From JAGNKE01 sp964583335 (GTDB taxonomy: Bacteria; Pseudomonadota; Alphaproteobacteria; Micavibrionales; Micavibrionaceae): a stretch of DNA of 62,717 bases. Of this stretch, positions 16,302-24,629 are shown in pieces. The number at the start of each line of letters is the position of its first letter. Within the stretch, counting starts at the first letter, position 1. Location of the stretch: contig CAZOVG010000010.1 in NCBI GenBank assembly GCA_964583335.1, positions 1-62,717 of the forward strand, in the 5' to 3' direction. The translations under genes and the position numbers were made by a program. Under the pieces are notes generated by a model. It saw only the letters and a program-made list of their open reading frames with translations. It was not told where the DNA came from and searched no databases.

Positions 16302-16987
16302 TACAGGGGCGCTCCTTCGCCTTCAGAGTCGCCGGGCGGCGGTTCATAAGGTTCGTCGCGACGGAAGTAGATGTCGATGAAGCCGTTTTCACCGCGCTCC
16401 AATCCGGTTCCCATCAGCGTTCCGGGGATGCCGGCGCGTTCCAGGCTTTGCGCTATGCTGCTTACAGAGGTCAGCTTTTCCTTGAGCGCGGACGGGTTGG
16501 AGGCCGCCAGCGCCGCGGGATCATCGGGCAGCGCCATCATCATGTCCATGCGATAAGGAATTCCGGCGGATTGGGATTGCAGGAGCGCGACCAGCATCGG
16601 CAGAAATTTTCCTTTTTCCGAGCCCGTCGCGGCCCTTTCTGTCGTGTCTATGCCGATTTCGAAAGATCGGACCGGCAGGCGTATGCGCATCATGTTGCCC
16701 AAACGGTTGCGCTTTGCCTGGGCATCCGGCAGGTGACTGTTGAACAGGGATTCTATGCGTTCGAGGGTTTCCCCCTCGCCCGTGAAATTGTGGGGCACGA
16801 ACTCGCTGAGCGGGGCTTCGCCCTGCTCGGTCGTTGTATTGGAAAAGGCGACAGAAAGGCTGCGCATTACAGGACGCGCCTTTGATTCTTCGAAGCCCGA
16901 GGTGCCGTTCATGATGATGAAAAACGACAGCAGCATCAGGAACAGGGACAGGGACATATACTGGTTGGCCATAGAGGTTCTGGTCAT
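16301..16987 (-). CDS. MotB-like protein lacking the proton-binding Asp
   Basis: A 228-residue protein with one N-terminal helix (about 11-27) patterned like MotB (LFLMLLSFFIIMN). Aligned on the FF pair, the position of the MotB aspartate is Ser14, and no acidic residue is in the helix. A helical linker is followed by a degenerate OmpA-like region (about 110-220) ending FIDIYFRRDEP. Start 16987 was chosen because AGGGGA precedes this ATG by five bases; the frame stays open further upstream. Together with the next gene it may form a heteromeric MotB unit. Alternatively it is an accessory stator or cell-wall protein. Function is inferred. Confidence 0.75.
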   Translation of the reverse strand: MTRTSMANQYMSLSLFLMLLSFFIIMNGTSGFEESKARPVMRSLSVAFSNTTTEQGEAPLSEFVPHNFTGEGETLERIESLFNSHLPDAQAKRNRLGNMMRIRLPVRSFEIGIDTTERAATGSEKGKFLPMLVALLQSQSAGIPYRMDMMMALPDDPAALAASNPSALKEKLTSVSSIAQSLERAGIPGTLMGTGLERGENGFIDIYFRRDEPYEPPPGDSEGEGAPL

Positions 16988-17025
16988 TGGTTTCCCCTGC
17001 GGAAGTCTACACCGGATCAACGCAA

Positions 17026-17051
17026 AAGGCGAACCGTAAACGGTCCGCCTT
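17026..17051 (-). terminator. Hairpin between cheZ and the MotB-like pair
   Basis: AAGGCG-(A)-ACCGT-AA-ACGGT-(C)-CGCCTT forms a strong stem with one mismatch and a two-base loop. On the minus strand it ends in CGCCTTTTG, a short U run only, so termination would be partial. It lies in the 165-base gap after cheZ and 38 bases before the MotB-like start, and could lower stator-gene output relative to cheZ. Confidence 0.5.
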
Positions 17052-17152
17052 CGCAGTAACCCAAACTCAAAAACCCAGTGTTACGCAATTTTTACGCTTT
17101 GAAATTTAACGCAGCACACACACGAAACGCATTTAGAAATAGGTGAATTTTT

Positions 17153-17776
17153 TTAGTCGAATTCCGCCAGAAGCTTGTCGATGTCTTCTTGTGAGACCGC
17201 CTTATCGGGCAGTTGCGGGCCGTTCAGAAGCCGGGCGTCGCCGACGCGGGTGTCGTCGTCGCCTGTGATGTTTCCGGCGCGGTCGCCCAGCAGGGAGATG
17301 AGGCGCTCCACGCGCTCCTCGATGCTGCGCAGGGTCGTGACGACCTTTTTGATGCGCTGGCCGGTGATGTCCTGAAAGGAACAGGATTCAAAAATTTTCA
17401 TGACTTCGGCGTTGATCTTGTCGGCGGCTTCGCCGGCGGCTTCGCCGCCGATTTCGCCCGCCGCGTTCTGGATGGCGTCGCAGGAATCCATGATTTCCGC
17501 CGTGGCTTGGGCCGTGGCCGCGATGACCGCGTCCAGTTCGTCGGTGGCAGTCGGGATGTCTTTGCGCTTGATGTCGCCGGGACGGGCGATGGTTATTTCC
17601 TGTTTGGATTCCTCGATGACGCGCTTGAGTTCCACAAGTTCGCTATACATCGAGTCGCGGGTCTGGCTGCTGGCCTGTTCGACCTTATCGAGCATGGTGC
17701 CGATGATCTTGACCAGTTTATCGCGCTTGGAGTTACCTTCCACCGCATTTGTGATTTGTGCCGCACTCTCGCTCAT
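17153..17776 (-). CDS. cheZ: CheY-P phosphatase CheZ
   Basis: A 207-residue, all-helical protein that dephosphorylates CheY-P and resets the flagellar switch. The catalytic signature SCSFQDITGQRIKKV (about residues 130-145) contains the FQD-TGQ residues that supply the active glutamine. The C-terminal tail after a flexible linker (QEDIDKLLAEFD) matches the CheY-binding helix of CheZ. The start was placed at ATG 17776 rather than a TTG eight codons earlier, because AGGTG precedes this ATG. It follows cheY by 42 bases in the same unit, giving a complete output module next to fliM. Confidence 0.92.
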   Translation of the reverse strand: MSESAAQITNAVEGNSKRDKLVKIIGTMLDKVEQASSQTRDSMYSELVELKRVIEESKQEITIARPGDIKRKDIPTATDELDAVIAATAQATAEIMDSCDAIQNAAGEIGGEAAGEAADKINAEVMKIFESCSFQDITGQRIKKVVTTLRSIEERVERLISLLGDRAGNITGDDDTRVGDARLLNGPQLPDKAVSQEDIDKLLAEFD

Positions 17777-17818
17777 ATCCGCACCTAAAAAATCTTTCAA
17801 TCGTTTGCCCGTAATATT

Positions 17819-18208
17819 TTAAAACTCGCCGAGAACGGCGGAAATTTTGGTTTTCAGCGTTTCCGCGTTGAACGGTTTAACGATGTAGTTGTTTACGCCC
17901 GCCTGTTTCGCGGCCACGACGTTTTCCGTCTTGCTTTCCGCCGTTATCATGATGAAGGGGACGTTTTTGAAATCCGCCGTCGAGCCGCGCACCTGTTTGA
18001 GCAACTCCAGACCGGTCATGGGCTCCATATTCCAGTCGGAAATCACGAGCCCGTATTCCTTGGCCTTGATCTTCTCAAGGGCCATCGAGCCGTCGGTGGC
18101 TTCGTCCACGTTATTAAAGCCCAGCTGTTTGAGCAGGTTTTTTATGATCCTCAGCATCGTGGTGTAGTCGTCCACGATCAGGACGTTGATGTTCTTGTTT
18201 ACTGCCAC
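17819..18208 (-). CDS. cheY: Chemotaxis response regulator CheY
   Basis: A 129-residue single-domain receiver. Acidic pocket Asp13-Asp14 and phospho-acceptor Asp58 (LVISDWNMEPMTG) are present, with Thr in the IMITAES strand and Lys in NYIVKPF, so it should be active. The phosphorylated form binds FliM, encoded two genes upstream, to change rotation. The start is a GTG (18208), chosen because GAGGAG stands six bases upstream. A longer TTG start lacks such a site. It is paired with cheZ. Confidence 0.94.
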   Translation of the reverse strand: MAVNKNINVLIVDDYTTMLRIIKNLLKQLGFNNVDEATDGSMALEKIKAKEYGLVISDWNMEPMTGLELLKQVRGSTADFKNVPFIMITAESKTENVVAAKQAGVNNYIVKPFNAETLKTKISAVLGEF

Positions 18209-18364
18209 GGTGATCTCCTCTTCGTTCGAGTCCAACAGTGTTCTGCCGGGATTGATTATATAAGCAGTGGGAATACTGACCTTCCGTTATCGCATTATGT
18301 CCATAAAAGGTTAACGCAAGGTAAGCGCTGGAAAAAAGACGCAGAAAAAAATCGGGGCGGCGCT

Positions 18365-19111
18365 TTAGTTACCCGCAGGCAGCGTCGGGAGCTGTTTTTG
18401 CTGGGCGAGCATGATGGTTACGGTGCGGGCGCGTTCGGCGTTCATGGCGGCCAGAATAGGCGACATCTTGCGCTCTGACATGCGGGACATGACTTCGATC
18501 AGGATATCGAGGTCGAGCGTGTCGAATATGCGGGCGGCGTCCTTGGGCTTCATGCCTTCGTAGACCTTCACGAGGCTTTTGACGCGGGTCTGCTCCTCCT
18601 CGGATTGCTGTTTAAGGAGGCCCTCGATCTCCTCCTTCAGGCGGGTGAGCTCCTTATATTTACGGTCGAGTTCCTGTTCGGCGGCCTTCAGGAGGGCCTC
18701 GCGGGCGCGGACGTCCTTTTCCATGGTGTCGAGTTTGGCGCGGCGGGCGGCCATATCCTCAACGACTTCGCGCTTGACGTCGGAGAGGCCGATTTCGGCG
18801 TCGCCCGCGTCTTTCCATTCGGGCATCTTCGCGTTGTTATCTTCGTAGACCAGCGGTTTCTTGCCGTCCGCCGGGGAGGCTGATGTCTGTGAAGATGCGG
18901 ATTTTGCATCCGCCGCGGCGCCTGTTTGGGCCGGAGCCGCCGGGTCTTTGCCGAGGGTTTCCTGCGGCGGGGGCGTTGCGGCATCCTCGGCGTAGGCGGT
19001 GCCGGAGAGGTCGCGCAGGCCCGTTACGACCTCCGCAAGTTTCAGGGAAAAGCTGAGAAACGCCACAAGGATCAGCGCGGGGAGAAGGCGGTGCGGCGCG
19101 AAGGCGGACAT
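18365..19111 (-). CDS. motE: MotE-like protein (MgtE N-terminal-type domain)
   Basis: A 248-residue protein with one N-terminal membrane or signal helix (about 8-25), a low-complexity Ala/Pro linker, a coiled coil (about 115-175) rich in Glu/Lys, and a C-terminal helical domain (EGMKPKDAARIFDTLDLDIL and LAAMNAERARTVTIML) of the MgtE-N/FliG-like type. This layout is that of MotE, which in rhizobia assists the periplasmic motor protein MotC. It starts at TAATG overlapping the DUF6468 gene by one base. Placement with fliM and the MotB-like pair suggests a stator-assembly role. Confidence 0.8.
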   Translation of the reverse strand: MSAFAPHRLLPALILVAFLSFSLKLAEVVTGLRDLSGTAYAEDAATPPPQETLGKDPAAPAQTGAAADAKSASSQTSASPADGKKPLVYEDNNAKMPEWKDAGDAEIGLSDVKREVVEDMAARRAKLDTMEKDVRAREALLKAAEQELDRKYKELTRLKEEIEGLLKQQSEEEQTRVKSLVKVYEGMKPKDAARIFDTLDLDILIEVMSRMSERKMSPILAAMNAERARTVTIMLAQQKQLPTLPAGN

Positions 19112-19887
19112 TACCCCTGCCCTCCGTTCGCGGCCTTGCGCTTATTTTTTTGCAGGGCGGCGTAGAGTTCACGTTCGGCCTGACTTTGCAGGGCGGCGGG
19201 GATGGGAGACTCATCCTCATCTTCCTCATCGAAGACATCCACGAAGCCCCGGCGGGCATCGGGGGCGGAGCCTTCGTCGTATTCGCGGTCGCGGATAAAG
19301 AAGGACGGGAAGGCGGCGTCGGGCGCGGATTCTTTTGGTGCGGCTTGCATCGCAGCGGGTTTGGCCTGCGGCGCGTTGGCGGGCGCCGGAACCTTTACCG
19401 CCGGGGCGGCCGTTCTTGCGGCGGCGGGGTTGATGGCGGCGGGCTTGATGGCGGCCAGGGCCGGCAAAGGCTCATCCTGCTCGTCGTCGTCCTCTTGGTG
19501 CGGGCGGCTGACGCGGGGCGCCTTATATGGGGTGCGGGCGTCGAAGCCCTCCACGATCTTGCGGTTTTTTTCGGCCAGTTCCTCAAGCCGGTTGGCCATG
19601 TTGCCGCTGGCCTCGTTGACCATGCGGAGTTCCTCGGTCATTTCGCGGGCGTGGCGGATCAGTTCCTCAAGGTTCTGGGCTTCCTGCGTTCCGGTATTTT
19701 TGAGGTTTTTCATCGCCTGCTCGGCCTGGCCGATGCTGGCGATCAGCTTGGCGACGACATGTTCGAAATCGTCGCGGTGTTCGCGAAAGCTGCTGAGGCT
19801 GGAATAAAGGCGCATGGCGAAGAAGATCGTCGCGCCCAGCAGGGCGACGATGAGCATGTCCAGCAAAAGTGCGAGAACGTCGATCAT
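19111..19887 (-). CDS. DUF6468-type membrane-anchored flagellar protein
   Basis: A 258-residue protein with one N-terminal membrane helix (about 4-26), a helical stretch (about 30-130) with the DUF6468-like sequence LDMLIVALLGATIFFAMRLY and coiled-coil heptads, then a disordered Ala/Pro/Lys-rich tail with acidic patches. It starts at TAATG, one base inside the fliM stop, and ends the same way into motE, so the three are translated together. This family sits beside fliM in many alphaproteobacteria and its function is unknown to me. The assignment to DUF6468 is from memory of the sequence pattern. Confidence 0.75.
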   Translation of the reverse strand: MIDVLALLLDMLIVALLGATIFFAMRLYSSLSSFREHRDDFEHVVAKLIASIGQAEQAMKNLKNTGTQEAQNLEELIRHAREMTEELRMVNEASGNMANRLEELAEKNRKIVEGFDARTPYKAPRVSRPHQEDDDEQDEPLPALAAIKPAAINPAAARTAAPAVKVPAPANAPQAKPAAMQAAPKESAPDAAFPSFFIRDREYDEGSAPDARRGFVDVFDEEDEDESPIPAALQSQAERELYAALQKNKRKAANGGQG

Positions 19888-21008
19888 TAATTGTCACCCT
19901 CTTTTTCGGGTTCGATATATTTGTCGATCATCACGGCAATATTACCGCGCCGCTGTCCCACCGGGCCCCTGAACATCGGGAAGTGGCCGCAACGCATTTC
20001 AAGCTCCTCGTCGGTGCGGGTGTTGAGGAAAATCTGGTCGCCGATTTTCCAGTTCAACATCACGCCGAGCGGAACGGTGATTTCGCCCAGAATGGCCTGA
20101 ATCTGAACGTCGGTTTTGTGGAGTTCCTGCGTCAGGTGGCTTTCCCAGATGGAGTCGCGCCCGAATTTTTCGCCCATGAACATCTGGAGCAGGAGTTCGC
20201 GGATCGGCTCCAGCGTCGCGTAAGGAATCAGGATCTCGGCGCGGCCTCCGCGGTCGCCCATGTCGATCCGCAGGCGGGCGAGTACGCAGGCATTGCCCCC
20301 CTGTGAGATTGTCGCGAAACGCGGGTTCGTCTCCATGCGGTCGAGGTTGAAGGTCACGGGTGAGAGCGGATCAAAGGCGGACGAGAGATCGCCCAGAATG
20401 ACGTTCACCATGCGTTCGACCAGTTTGCTCTCGATCGTCGTATAGGGGCGGCCCTCCACACGGATCGAGGGGGTTCCCTTACGGCCGCCGAGCAGAACAT
20501 CCACAATCGAATAAATCAGCGCGCTGTCGGTGACGAGCAGGCCGTGGTTGTCCCATTCCTCCGCCTTGAAGACGGAGAGCATGGCGGGGAGCGGGATGGA
20601 GTTCATATAATCGCCGAAGCGCACGGTGGAGACCTGATCGAGGGAGACCTCCACGTTGTCGCTGGTGAGATTTCGCAGGGTCGTGGACATCAGGCGCACG
20701 AGGCGGTCGAACACGATGTCGAGCATCGGCAGGCGTTCGTAGTTCACCATCGCCGAGTTGATGAGGGCCATGACGCCGGAGGTTTCCGCGCCGAGGCCGG
20801 TATCGTCGTCGAAGCCCAGAAGGCTGTCGATTTCCTCCTGGTTCAAGATACGCGCGTTTCCGCCTTCGGACTCGGGCGTGGGCACGCTGTCGGCGGTCTC
20901 GCCCGCGCCGCCCGAGGCATCGTCCGACATGGAGGACCACTGCTCCATCATGGCGCGTTCCTCGGGGCTCATCTGGGCCAGCTCTTCGGGGGAAACCGTG
21001 TCGCTCAT
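19887..21008 (-). CDS. fliM: Flagellar motor switch protein FliM
   Basis: A 373-residue C-ring subunit that binds CheY-P and sets rotation. The CheY-binding box ILNQEEIDSLLGF lies at about residues 54-66, displaced from the usual N-terminus by an acidic extension of about 50 residues. The middle domain (NSAMVNYERLPMLDIVFDRL onward) and the C-terminal FliN-like domain (PLGVMLNWKIGDQIFLNT) are complete. It follows fliL by 116 bases and overlaps the DUF6468 gene by one base. Confidence 0.96.
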   Translation of the reverse strand: MSDTVSPEELAQMSPEERAMMEQWSSMSDDASGGAGETADSVPTPESEGGNARILNQEEIDSLLGFDDDTGLGAETSGVMALINSAMVNYERLPMLDIVFDRLVRLMSTTLRNLTSDNVEVSLDQVSTVRFGDYMNSIPLPAMLSVFKAEEWDNHGLLVTDSALIYSIVDVLLGGRKGTPSIRVEGRPYTTIESKLVERMVNVILGDLSSAFDPLSPVTFNLDRMETNPRFATISQGGNACVLARLRIDMGDRGGRAEILIPYATLEPIRELLLQMFMGEKFGRDSIWESHLTQELHKTDVQIQAILGEITVPLGVMLNWKIGDQIFLNTRTDEELEMRCGHFPMFRGPVGQRRGNIAVMIDKYIEPEKEGDN

Positions 21009-21124
21009 GGTTCGTTCAATTCCAATCTTAAAAGGCCGCGCACCTTAACGCGCGAGAATCCATTCGGAAAATATAGCAAAAATCATTCCGGTATGAACAG
21101 GAATCAGCGATTGCGCATCCGCCG

Positions 21125-21709
21125 TCATTGAATCAGGATTTCCTGAAAAAGGACATCCTTGATTTTTTTCGGGGCTGCGGCCTGATTAACCCTTGAGAGA
21201 AGCTCCATCTGGAGCCGGTAAATTCCCGCCGAGCCGCGCAGGTCGCGTACACGGAGTTCACGCAGATAGGTTTGGAACTGGTCGACGACACGGGGCGTTA
21301 CAGCCTGCACGGCCTCCTGATCCGCAGGATTGTCCAGTTCGAGTTGAACCGTCAGGCGCAGATAGCGCGGGGTGCCGTCCTCGCTTTCGAGGTTGACGAT
21401 CATGGTCGGGATTTCGATGAACGCGCCGCCCGCCGCCTTGCCGTGACCATCGCCGCCGCCGTGGCCGTCATCTTTGGCTTCGGCTGCGTGGCCATCGCCT
21501 TCGGCCGCGTGCTCTTCGCCTTCCGCAGCCGCCGGGGCCTTACCAAGAAGGGAGTCCAGCATTCCGGTGAAATAGAGGCCCGCGCCGCCGCCCAGAAGCA
21601 GAATCACGGGCGCGGCGATCATAATGATCTTTTTCTTGCTAAAGCCGGGCTTGCCAGCCTCGGGGGCACCCTCTTCCGCGCCTTCGGCTTTATCGTCTTC
21701 GTCCGCCAT
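21125..21709 (-). CDS. fliL: Flagellar basal-body-associated protein FliL
   Basis: A 194-residue single-pass inner-membrane protein that surrounds the stator. An acidic cytoplasmic tail (1-24) precedes a membrane helix (about 27-47) and a His/Gly/Ala/Glu-rich linker (about 60-95, many GHG repeats). The conserved periplasmic domain begins at FIEIPTMIVNLESEDGTPRY and ends with KDVLFQEILIQ. It is the first gene of the fliL-fliM-DUF6468-motE-cheY-cheZ run and is divergent from flgF. The His-rich linker is unusually long. Confidence 0.95.
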   Translation of the reverse strand: MADEDDKAEGAEEGAPEAGKPGFSKKKIIMIAAPVILLLGGGAGLYFTGMLDSLLGKAPAAAEGEEHAAEGDGHAAEAKDDGHGGGDGHGKAAGGAFIEIPTMIVNLESEDGTPRYLRLTVQLELDNPADQEAVQAVTPRVVDQFQTYLRELRVRDLRGSAGIYRLQMELLSRVNQAAAPKKIKDVLFQEILIQ

Positions 21710-22031
21710 AACCGGCCATCATTTCCCAAAACAGTTGAACAGGTCCGCCCGCAAACCGGGGCACGCAGAGCACAGAGGTTTGATTATACGTTACGAATCC
21801 CCGTGCGTCTAACCGCGACGGGCAAGTATCCATAGGGAATTTCATTTGAGACACGGAATATTTTTCCATATGGCTTTTCGGCCAAGCGCCTTTGTTGCGG
21901 CTTAGAGCGGGCCGGGTGAGTTCGCTCATCTTCTTGTTTTTCATGGGTTTTTGAAAGTGGCACGGTCTGTGCAACTCCCCCTTCCGAACCCGTACGCCGA
22001 TTCCGGATCGGCCCGGCAAGGATGTGTAGCT
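21710..22031. other. fliL-flgF divergent regulatory region
   Basis: A 322-base non-coding stretch between the divergent fliL and flgF genes. It holds a sigma-54 promoter for flgF (21958-21973). I found no TTAA-N7-TTAA CtrA box and no clear sigma-70 promoter for fliL. An AT-rich patch (about 21840-21875) precedes the promoter and could hold activator sites. Confidence 0.7.
21958..21973 (+). promoter_or_regulatory. Sigma-54 promoter of flgF-flgG-flgA-flgH
   Basis: TGGCAC-N5-GTGCA has the GG and GC pairs exactly ten bases apart and differs by one base from the sigma-54 consensus. Transcription should begin near 21985, giving a leader of about 47 bases before the flgF ATG at 22032. FlbD is the likely activator, as for the matching promoters at 8470 and 27136. 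Confidence 0.85.
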
Positions 22032-22754
22032 ATGGAAAACTCAATTTATCTCGGCCTGTCCCGGCAAATCACGCTTCAGACCAACCTGGACATCGTCGCC
22101 AACAATATCGCCAACGTGAATACCAGCGGGTATCGCGCGCAGAGCCCCATGTTCGAGGAATATCTGACGGATCCGCGCGGAAACGGCGATCCGCTGTCGT
22201 TCGTTCTGGATTACGGGCAGTTCAGCAGCACCGCGCCGGGATCGATGTCGCAGACGGGCAATTCTTTCAACGTGGCGCTCAACGGGCCGGGATTTCTGAC
22301 CGTGCAGTTGCCGGACGGGACGCTGGCTTATACGCGGGACGGGGATTTTCAGAAAAACCAGCAGGGGCAGCTTTTGACCTCCAGCGGATATCCCGTTGTG
22401 GGCGCGGGCGGGCCGATCACGGTTCCGGGGGATTCCACGGAGTTTGTCGTGGATGAGCGCGGGGTGATTTCGGACCAGACGGGGCAGATCGGGCGGCTCA
22501 ATGTCGTGGAGTTCGAGAATCTGCAATCGCTCAAACCCACGGGCGGCAACGCCTATACGAGCAAGGACCAGCCGGTCGAGGCGCAGAAGACGACCGTGGC
22601 GCAGGGGTTTCTTGAGGGATCGAACGTGCAGCCGGTCGTTGAGACGACGCGCATGATCAAGATTTTGCGGCAGTTCCAGAGCGTCCAGCGGATGCTGGAG
22701 GCCGAGCACGAGCGGCAGCGGACGGCGATCCAGAAGCTGACGGGCGGACAATAG
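22032..22754 (+). CDS. flgF: Proximal rod protein FlgF
   Basis: A 240-residue rod subunit. The start was set at ATG 22032 (MENSIYLGLSRQ) because AAGGA precedes it by nine bases and the sigma-54 start site lies between it and the longer in-frame start at 21951. The rod-family motif TNLDIVANNIANVNTSGYRA (about 16-35) and the C-terminal helix VVETTRMIKILRQFQSVQ are complete. It leads the operon flgF-flgG-flgA-flgH for rod and L-ring assembly. Residues 60-200 contain the usual core (GPGFLTVQLPDGTLAYTRDG). Confidence 0.95.
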   Translation: MENSIYLGLSRQITLQTNLDIVANNIANVNTSGYRAQSPMFEEYLTDPRGNGDPLSFVLDYGQFSSTAPGSMSQTGNSFNVALNGPGFLTVQLPDGTLAYTRDGDFQKNQQGQLLTSSGYPVVGAGGPITVPGDSTEFVVDERGVISDQTGQIGRLNVVEFENLQSLKPTGGNAYTSKDQPVEAQKTTVAQGFLEGSNVQPVVETTRMIKILRQFQSVQRMLEAEHERQRTAIQKLTGGQ

Positions 22755-22798
22755 GGACAATCACGGATTTTGGACTATTTATTGAAGGAGTATAGAAC

Positions 22799-23584
22799 AT
22801 GAGATCACTGGATATCGGCGCAACGGGCATGATGGCCCAGCAGACCAATGTCGATGTTATTTCCAACAACATCGCGAACATGACGACTGCCGGATACAAA
22901 CGGCAGCGCGCGGCGTTCGCGGATCTGATCTATCAGAACATCAACCGTCCGGGCGCGACCTCCTCCGACGCCGGAACGACGGTGCCCTCCGGCCTGCAGC
23001 TTGGCCTCGGCGTGCGCACGGGCGCGGTTTACCGGGAACATTCGCAGGGGCCGATCGAGATCACCGAGAATGATCTCGATCTGGCGCTGGCCGGGCGCGG
23101 ATTTTTTCAAGTCGAGATGCCGAACGGCGACACGGCCTATACGCGGGACGGAACGTTCCAGATCAACGAGAACGGCGAGATCGTAACGGTGCAGGGTTAC
23201 CGGGTGCTGCCGGGGATCACCATTCCCGCCAACGCGACGGGCGTGGATGTCAGCGAGTCCGGCGAGGTGCAGGTTTCCATCGCCAACCAGACGGCGATCC
23301 AGAATCTGGGGCAGCTTCAGCTGGCGGATTTTATCAATCCGGCGGGGCTTGAGGCGATCGGCGGGAATTTCCTTCTGGAGACGGACGCGTCGGGCGCGCC
23401 GGTTGTGGGCAACCCCAATTCGGATAATTTCGCAGAGATCCAACAGGGTGCCCTTGAACGTTCCAACGTGGATGTGGTGTCGGAGATTACCGAGCTGATC
23501 ACCGCGCAGCGGGCTTACGAGATGAATTCCAACGTCATTTCAACGAGCGACGAAATGCTTTTGACCCTTACTCAGTTGAGATAA
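22799..23584 (+). CDS. flgG: Distal rod protein FlgG
   Basis: A 261-residue distal rod subunit. It begins MRSLDIGATGMMAQQTNVDV followed by ISNNIANMTTAGYKRQR, the FlgG signature, has GRGFFQVEMPNGDTAYTRDG in the core, and ends in DEMLLTLTQLR, typical of FlgG. Length is normal. AAGGAG stands eight bases before the ATG. It follows flgF by 44 bases and precedes flgA by 35. Confidence 0.97.
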   Translation: MRSLDIGATGMMAQQTNVDVISNNIANMTTAGYKRQRAAFADLIYQNINRPGATSSDAGTTVPSGLQLGLGVRTGAVYREHSQGPIEITENDLDLALAGRGFFQVEMPNGDTAYTRDGTFQINENGEIVTVQGYRVLPGITIPANATGVDVSESGEVQVSIANQTAIQNLGQLQLADFINPAGLEAIGGNFLLETDASGAPVVGNPNSDNFAEIQQGALERSNVDVVSEITELITAQRAYEMNSNVISTSDEMLLTLTQLR

Positions 23585-23619
23585 GCGGCGAATAGTCAAA
23601 AAGGCAAGGAGAGAGGCCC

Positions 23620-24588
23620 ATGACGACGATATCGAAAACACCCCCCAACGCTTCGGGCGCACGGCGCGTCTGGACCGTGCTGGCGATGGCCGCGCTGCTG
23701 GCCCTGCCCGTGCGGGGGTCGCTGGCGATGGGGTTGAAGGACAACGTCGTCGTCTCCGAGAACACGATCAAGCTCGGCGATATCTTCTATGGGCTGGAGG
23801 GCGATCAGGACCGGGTTCTGGGCGTCGCGCCGAGGCCGGGGCAGGATATGGTTCTGAACGCGCGGACGCTTTTGCGGATTGCTATCGCTCTGGATCTTCC
23901 GTGGCGGCCGACGAGTTCGAGCGAGCAGGTCGTGATCCGCCGCGACGCGACGGTGATCGGGCAAGGCATGATCGAGGACCATCTTAAGAAGGCGATCTTC
24001 GCGGAAGGTTACGCGGGCGATTTCTCGCTGCGGATCCCGCCGGATTACTCGCAGATCGTTCTGCCGCGCAGCGAGCCGGCCAGCCTTGAGGTTACGCAGG
24101 TTTCGCTGAACCGCTCGAAGAACACGTTCGAGGCGACCGTCTCCGCGCCATCCGCCGAAAAGCCGATTCAGAAATTTCAGGTGAGCGGAACGATCCTTCC
24201 GCTCATCACGGTTCCGGTTTTGCGGGCCAACATCCAGAACGGGCAGATCATCGACGCGGGCGATCTTGAATATGTGCAGGTGCCGGAGTCGGAGTTCATC
24301 AATGGAACGATCGTGGACGAGCAAGCCCTGATCGGCATGACACCCCGGCGGTTTGCCATCGCCGGGCGGCCCCTTCGCGCCGGAGACTTGACGGCACCGA
24401 AAATCGTTTCCCGCGGCGATCTGGTCACCGTCATTCTCGATGCCGGGGTTCTGAGCATGACCGCCAAGGGCAAGGCGCTTGAAAACGGATCGAAGGGCGA
24501 TCTGATCCGCGTCGTTAATACATCGAGCAATGTGACCATCGAGGCCCTTGTGACGGGCGTCAATGAGGTGCGGGTGGCCGCGCCGTGA
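23620..24588 (+). CDS. flgA: P-ring assembly chaperone FlgA
   Basis: A 322-residue periplasmic protein that helps the P ring form around the rod. A signal peptide occupies about residues 1-38. The C-terminal SAF-like domain carries VPVLRANIQNGQIIDAGDLE and GRPLRAGDLTAPKIVSRGD, the FlgA signatures, and ends GVNEVRVAAP. An N-terminal domain of about 130 residues is also typical of alphaproteobacterial FlgA. Its partner FlgI is encoded at 27276, in the next operon. Confidence 0.93.
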   Translation: MTTISKTPPNASGARRVWTVLAMAALLALPVRGSLAMGLKDNVVVSENTIKLGDIFYGLEGDQDRVLGVAPRPGQDMVLNARTLLRIAIALDLPWRPTSSSEQVVIRRDATVIGQGMIEDHLKKAIFAEGYAGDFSLRIPPDYSQIVLPRSEPASLEVTQVSLNRSKNTFEATVSAPSAEKPIQKFQVSGTILPLITVPVLRANIQNGQIIDAGDLEYVQVPESEFINGTIVDEQALIGMTPRRFAIAGRPLRAGDLTAPKIVSRGDLVTVILDAGVLSMTAKGKALENGSKGDLIRVVNTSSNVTIEALVTGVNEVRVAAP

Positions 24589-24629
24589 ATGTTTTTTCTG
24601 AGTAAATCCCCACAAGAGAGAGGTGTGGT

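Noticed and set aside
18310..18326. TTAACGCAAGGTAAG before cheY as a CtrA box
   Set aside because: The second half reads TAAG, not TTAA, two mismatches from the consensus.
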